From Achromobacter deleyi (GTDB lineage: Bacteria; Pseudomonadota; Gammaproteobacteria; Burkholderiales; Burkholderiaceae_B), in NCBI RefSeq assembly GCF_902859705.1, contig NZ_CADIJO010000005.1, positions 186,001 through 250,000 of the forward strand: DNA of 64,000 nt. Reading direction: 5' to 3'. Made by a program: the position numbers and the translations under genes. This document shows, in pieces, positions 62,376 through 64,000 of the stretch; the first letter of the stretch is position 1; every line of letters begins with the position of its first letter. The notes beneath the pieces were generated by a model. That model worked only from the letters and a program-made list of their open reading frames with translations, searched no databases and was not told the DNA's origin.

Positions 62376-62800
62376 CGGAATCTCCCGCCTCGAATGGACA
62401 GGCCGCCCACGTTGCGGAACGCCGCGCGCTCGGGCAGTCCTCCCACGTACAGGCCGCCCGCCGCGCAGCTCTTGGACAGCGCCAGGAACTGCTGGCCGTA
62501 GGGCGTCAGGCTCAGCCAGTGGGACCACGAATCCGTCGCCGGCGGCGCCTGAAACGACACGCTGACCTTGTCGATGGTGGCCGACGCAAGCGCTCCGGGA
62601 ACCGCGCCATTGCCGTTTTCGGCATTCAGCCGCAGCTGCAGCAGGTGGGCCGTGATCAGCATCCACAGCTGTTCGTCGCATTTGCAGCCGCGCCCGCTGG
62701 TGTAGCACTGCGCCCACTCCGCCACGGCCAGCACCACGTCGTCAGGAATGGCGTTGAACATGGGGAACAGGATCCGGAACTTCGCCAGCGGGAAGTCCAT
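62372..62800 (-). CDS. DUF4054-family head completion protein
   Basis: 142 residues. It begins FPLAKFRILFPMFNAIPDDVV, carries a Cys-containing central part (SGRGCKCDE) and ends with SLTPYGQQFLAL and a basic tail. This pattern is characteristic of DUF4054, a head-neck connector family of myoviruses. Confidence 0.83.
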   Translation of the reverse strand: MDFPLAKFRILFPMFNAIPDDVVLAVAEWAQCYTSGRGCKCDEQLWMLITAHLLQLRLNAENGNGAVPGALASATIDKVSVSFQAPPATDSWSHWLSLTPYGQQFLALSKSCAAGGLYVGGLPERAAFRNVGGLSIRGGRFR

Positions 62801-62801
62801 G

Positions 62802-63152
62802 TCAGCCCTCTGCGCTCTGGACCCGGGCGCCGCCGGCGTTGCGCTTCTTGGCCGTGGCCGGCGTGTCCTGGGCGGACTTGTCGGCGCCGGCGAGTTCGCG
62901 CGCGGCGAACGTCTCGGCGTCCACGCGATCGTGGCTGGCCGCCACGAAGCCGTTCTTGGCGTGCGCCTTGAAAACGATGTTGTCCTGCAGCAGGTTGAAC
63001 TCGTCTTCGGAGATGGCGGTGGCCATGCCCTTGGGCGTCACCAGCTGCTTGTTGGCGACGTTGGCCTTGCCAGCGATCAGCACCGAGCGGCCATCCTTGA
63101 GCTGGTAGCGCTGGTCGTTGCTGAGAGTGCTGTAGATATAGATGCGGTCCAT
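62802..63152 (-). CDS. Phage structural or head-associated protein of unknown function
   Basis: 116 residues: a compact N-terminal domain (IYIYSTLSNDQRYQLKDG) and a Lys/Ala-rich, probably disordered C-terminus. It lies directly after the capsid gene and its hairpin, the usual place of head-decoration or connector genes. No family is recognised. Confidence 0.6.
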   Translation of the reverse strand: MDRIYIYSTLSNDQRYQLKDGRSVLIAGKANVANKQLVTPKGMATAISEDEFNLLQDNIVFKAHAKNGFVAASHDRVDAETFAARELAGADKSAQDTPATAKKRNAGGARVQSAEG

Positions 63153-63171
63153 TTCAACTCCGGAAATGAAA

Positions 63172-63193
63172 AGGGCCGGGTTTCCCCGGCCCT
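63172..63193 (-). terminator. Hairpin after the major capsid gene
   Basis: On the minus strand AGGGCCGGG-GAAA-CCCGGCCCT is followed by TTTT. The strong stem with a GAAA tetraloop fits a partial terminator that sets capsid mRNA above downstream expression. Confidence 0.8.
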
Positions 63194-63210
63194 CGTTCGA
63201 TGGGCGCCTA

Positions 63211-64000
63211 TCAGGAGGCGCTGATGGTCTTGCGCGCGAAGGCCCAGGGGCGCAGAACGAAAATGCCCGCCGTGGCGTTGATGGCGTCTTCGATGTAGCC
63301 CTTGATGCGGTTCTCGCTGCCCAGGACCTGGTAGCGCACCGGCACCGCCTGGATCAAGCTGGCGCTGGTGATGTCCGAGTCGTCTTGCTCGGCCGCGTTC
63401 TCGACGAACAGATAGGCCACGTCCAGGCCGCCGTTGGCATCCTTGAATTCAGCGGTCGACACCACGCGCGTGTTCGGGAAGTTCTCGTTCAGCCACTGGC
63501 GGAACGTCATGCCCGAGGCTGCGGGGCTGTACACGCTGAAGATCGAGCGGTAGCCGGTGGGCAGCACCAGGACCAGCTTGGCCGAGTCCTTGAGTTCACC
63601 GCCCATCTGGGTCTCGAGCTGGTTGTACATGCCCGTGAACTCGGCGACCAGCTGATCGAAGTTCGCGGTCAGCCAGGGCGTGGTGGCGGACACGAAGGCC
63701 GGCAGGCTGGGATCGTTCAGCAGGCCGTACACGTTCGTGTCGGGCTGGTTGAAGCCGTAGAAGCCCACTTGGTTGCGGCTGATGTCCAGCGACTCGGTCG
63801 CGGCGCGGCGCTTCTCGTCGGCGGCCTGGTAGCCGATCGCCGCCTGGCGGGCGTCTTCCAGCTTGCCGACTTGGAAGCCCTGCTCGAAGCGCACGATGCC
63901 GCGCGATTCGATGGACTGGCGGTAGTCGGCCAGCGGGATGTTGGTGGTGTCGCCGTACAGCTCGGCCTTGGCGGCCGGCTCGGCCACGCGCAGGCTGATC
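63211..64000 (-). CDS. Major capsid protein (DUF2184-type), 5' end outside window
   Basis: At least 263 residues; the frame is open to the window edge, and the GTG at 63987 is internal. It contains GIVRFEQGFQVGKLEDARQA, QVGFYGFNQPDTNVYGLLND and a C-terminal beta-rich region ending RPWAFARKTISAS, consistent with HK97-fold capsid proteins of the DUF2184 type. The high-expression context fits the hairpin after it. Confidence 0.88.
   Translation of the reverse strand, partial: ISLRVAEPAAKAELYGDTTNIPLADYRQSIESRGIVRFEQGFQVGKLEDARQAAIGYQAADEKRRAATESLDISRNQVGFYGFNQPDTNVYGLLNDPSLPAFVSATTPWLTANFDQLVAEFTGMYNQLETQMGGELKDSAKLVLVLPTGYRSIFSVYSPAASGMTFRQWLNENFPNTRVVSTAEFKDANGGLDVAYLFVENAAEQDDSDITSASLIQAVPVRYQVLGSENRIKGYIEDAINATAGIFVLRPWAFARKTISAS

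Larger units (their letters stand above)
47636..64000. mobile_element. Contractile-tailed prophage (left part; continues beyond the window)
   Basis: From the tRNA fragment to the window end nearly every gene is a phage late gene on the minus strand: capsid, head completion, collar, gateway, sheath, tube, chaperone, tape measure, Dit-like, plug, hub, spike, gp25-like, baseplate J, fibre, lysis. The neck and tail order resembles Pseudomonas phage E217 and cyanophage Pam3-type myoviruses. Terminase, portal, regulation, integrase and the right end are not in the window. All visible genes are intact, so the phage could be functional (inferred). Confidence 0.93.

Overview
The window is high-GC DNA from a betaproteobacterium, most likely a Bordetella or Achromobacter species (Alcaligenaceae). 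The reasons are the gene content (a BrtA/LapA-type adhesin with LapG and LapD, a BrkB/YihY-family protein, a BPSS1780-family membrane protein, beta-type AroC, DusA and ThrB) and the uniform GC-rich codon use. The genus is an inference; no rRNA or marker gene settles it.

Region 1 (1-23341) is a surface-adhesion and cyclic-di-GMP block. It runs: the end of a lapC-like membrane fusion protein, a LuxR-type regulator, a 3432-residue RTX adhesin, the periplasmic protease LapG and the inner-membrane c-di-GMP receptor LapD. The adhesin carries a retention module, a di-alanine LapG site, 23 VCBS-type repeats, a VWA domain and RTX repeats. In the expected circuit, high c-di-GMP makes LapD hold LapG, so the adhesin stays on the surface; low c-di-GMP frees LapG, which cuts the adhesin near its N-terminus. 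After an M48 lipoprotein protease and aroC come an EAL phosphodiesterase, a second LapD-like receptor, a sensor kinase and, tail to tail with it, an OmpR-type regulator.

Region 2 (23556-30370) is ordinary chromosome: selO, a DUF2069 protein, yihY, a CBS-domain protein, dusA, thrB and a BPSS1780-family membrane protein.

Region 3 (30221-39269, minus strand) is a tight Tad/Flp-type pilus operon with many ATGA overlaps. In transcription order: pilin, TadG-like, TadE-like, an unknown exported protein, CpaB, secretin, FHA-TadA ATPase, TadB, TadC and DUF192. No TadZ/CpaE and no prepilin peptidase are seen here.

Region 4 (39693-47588) holds envelope genes (two acyltransferase-3 proteins, an MFS exporter, GT9 and GT4 glycosyltransferases), then lower-GC, gene-poor DNA. 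It ends in the last ~40 codons of a tyrosine integrase next to a tRNA fragment.

Region 5 (about 47636 to the window end) is a prophage inserted in a tRNA gene with anticodon CAU. Only the 3' part of that tRNA (47589-47635) is in the window. The minus-strand late genes run from the right edge: major capsid protein, head completion, neck, contractile tail (with a likely programmed -1 frameshift in the tail assembly chaperone), baseplate, tail fibre, an O-acetyltransferase-type cargo gene with its own terminator, two holin-like proteins, a lysozyme-like protein and an Rz/Rz1 pair. The phage integrase and right attachment site lie beyond the window.
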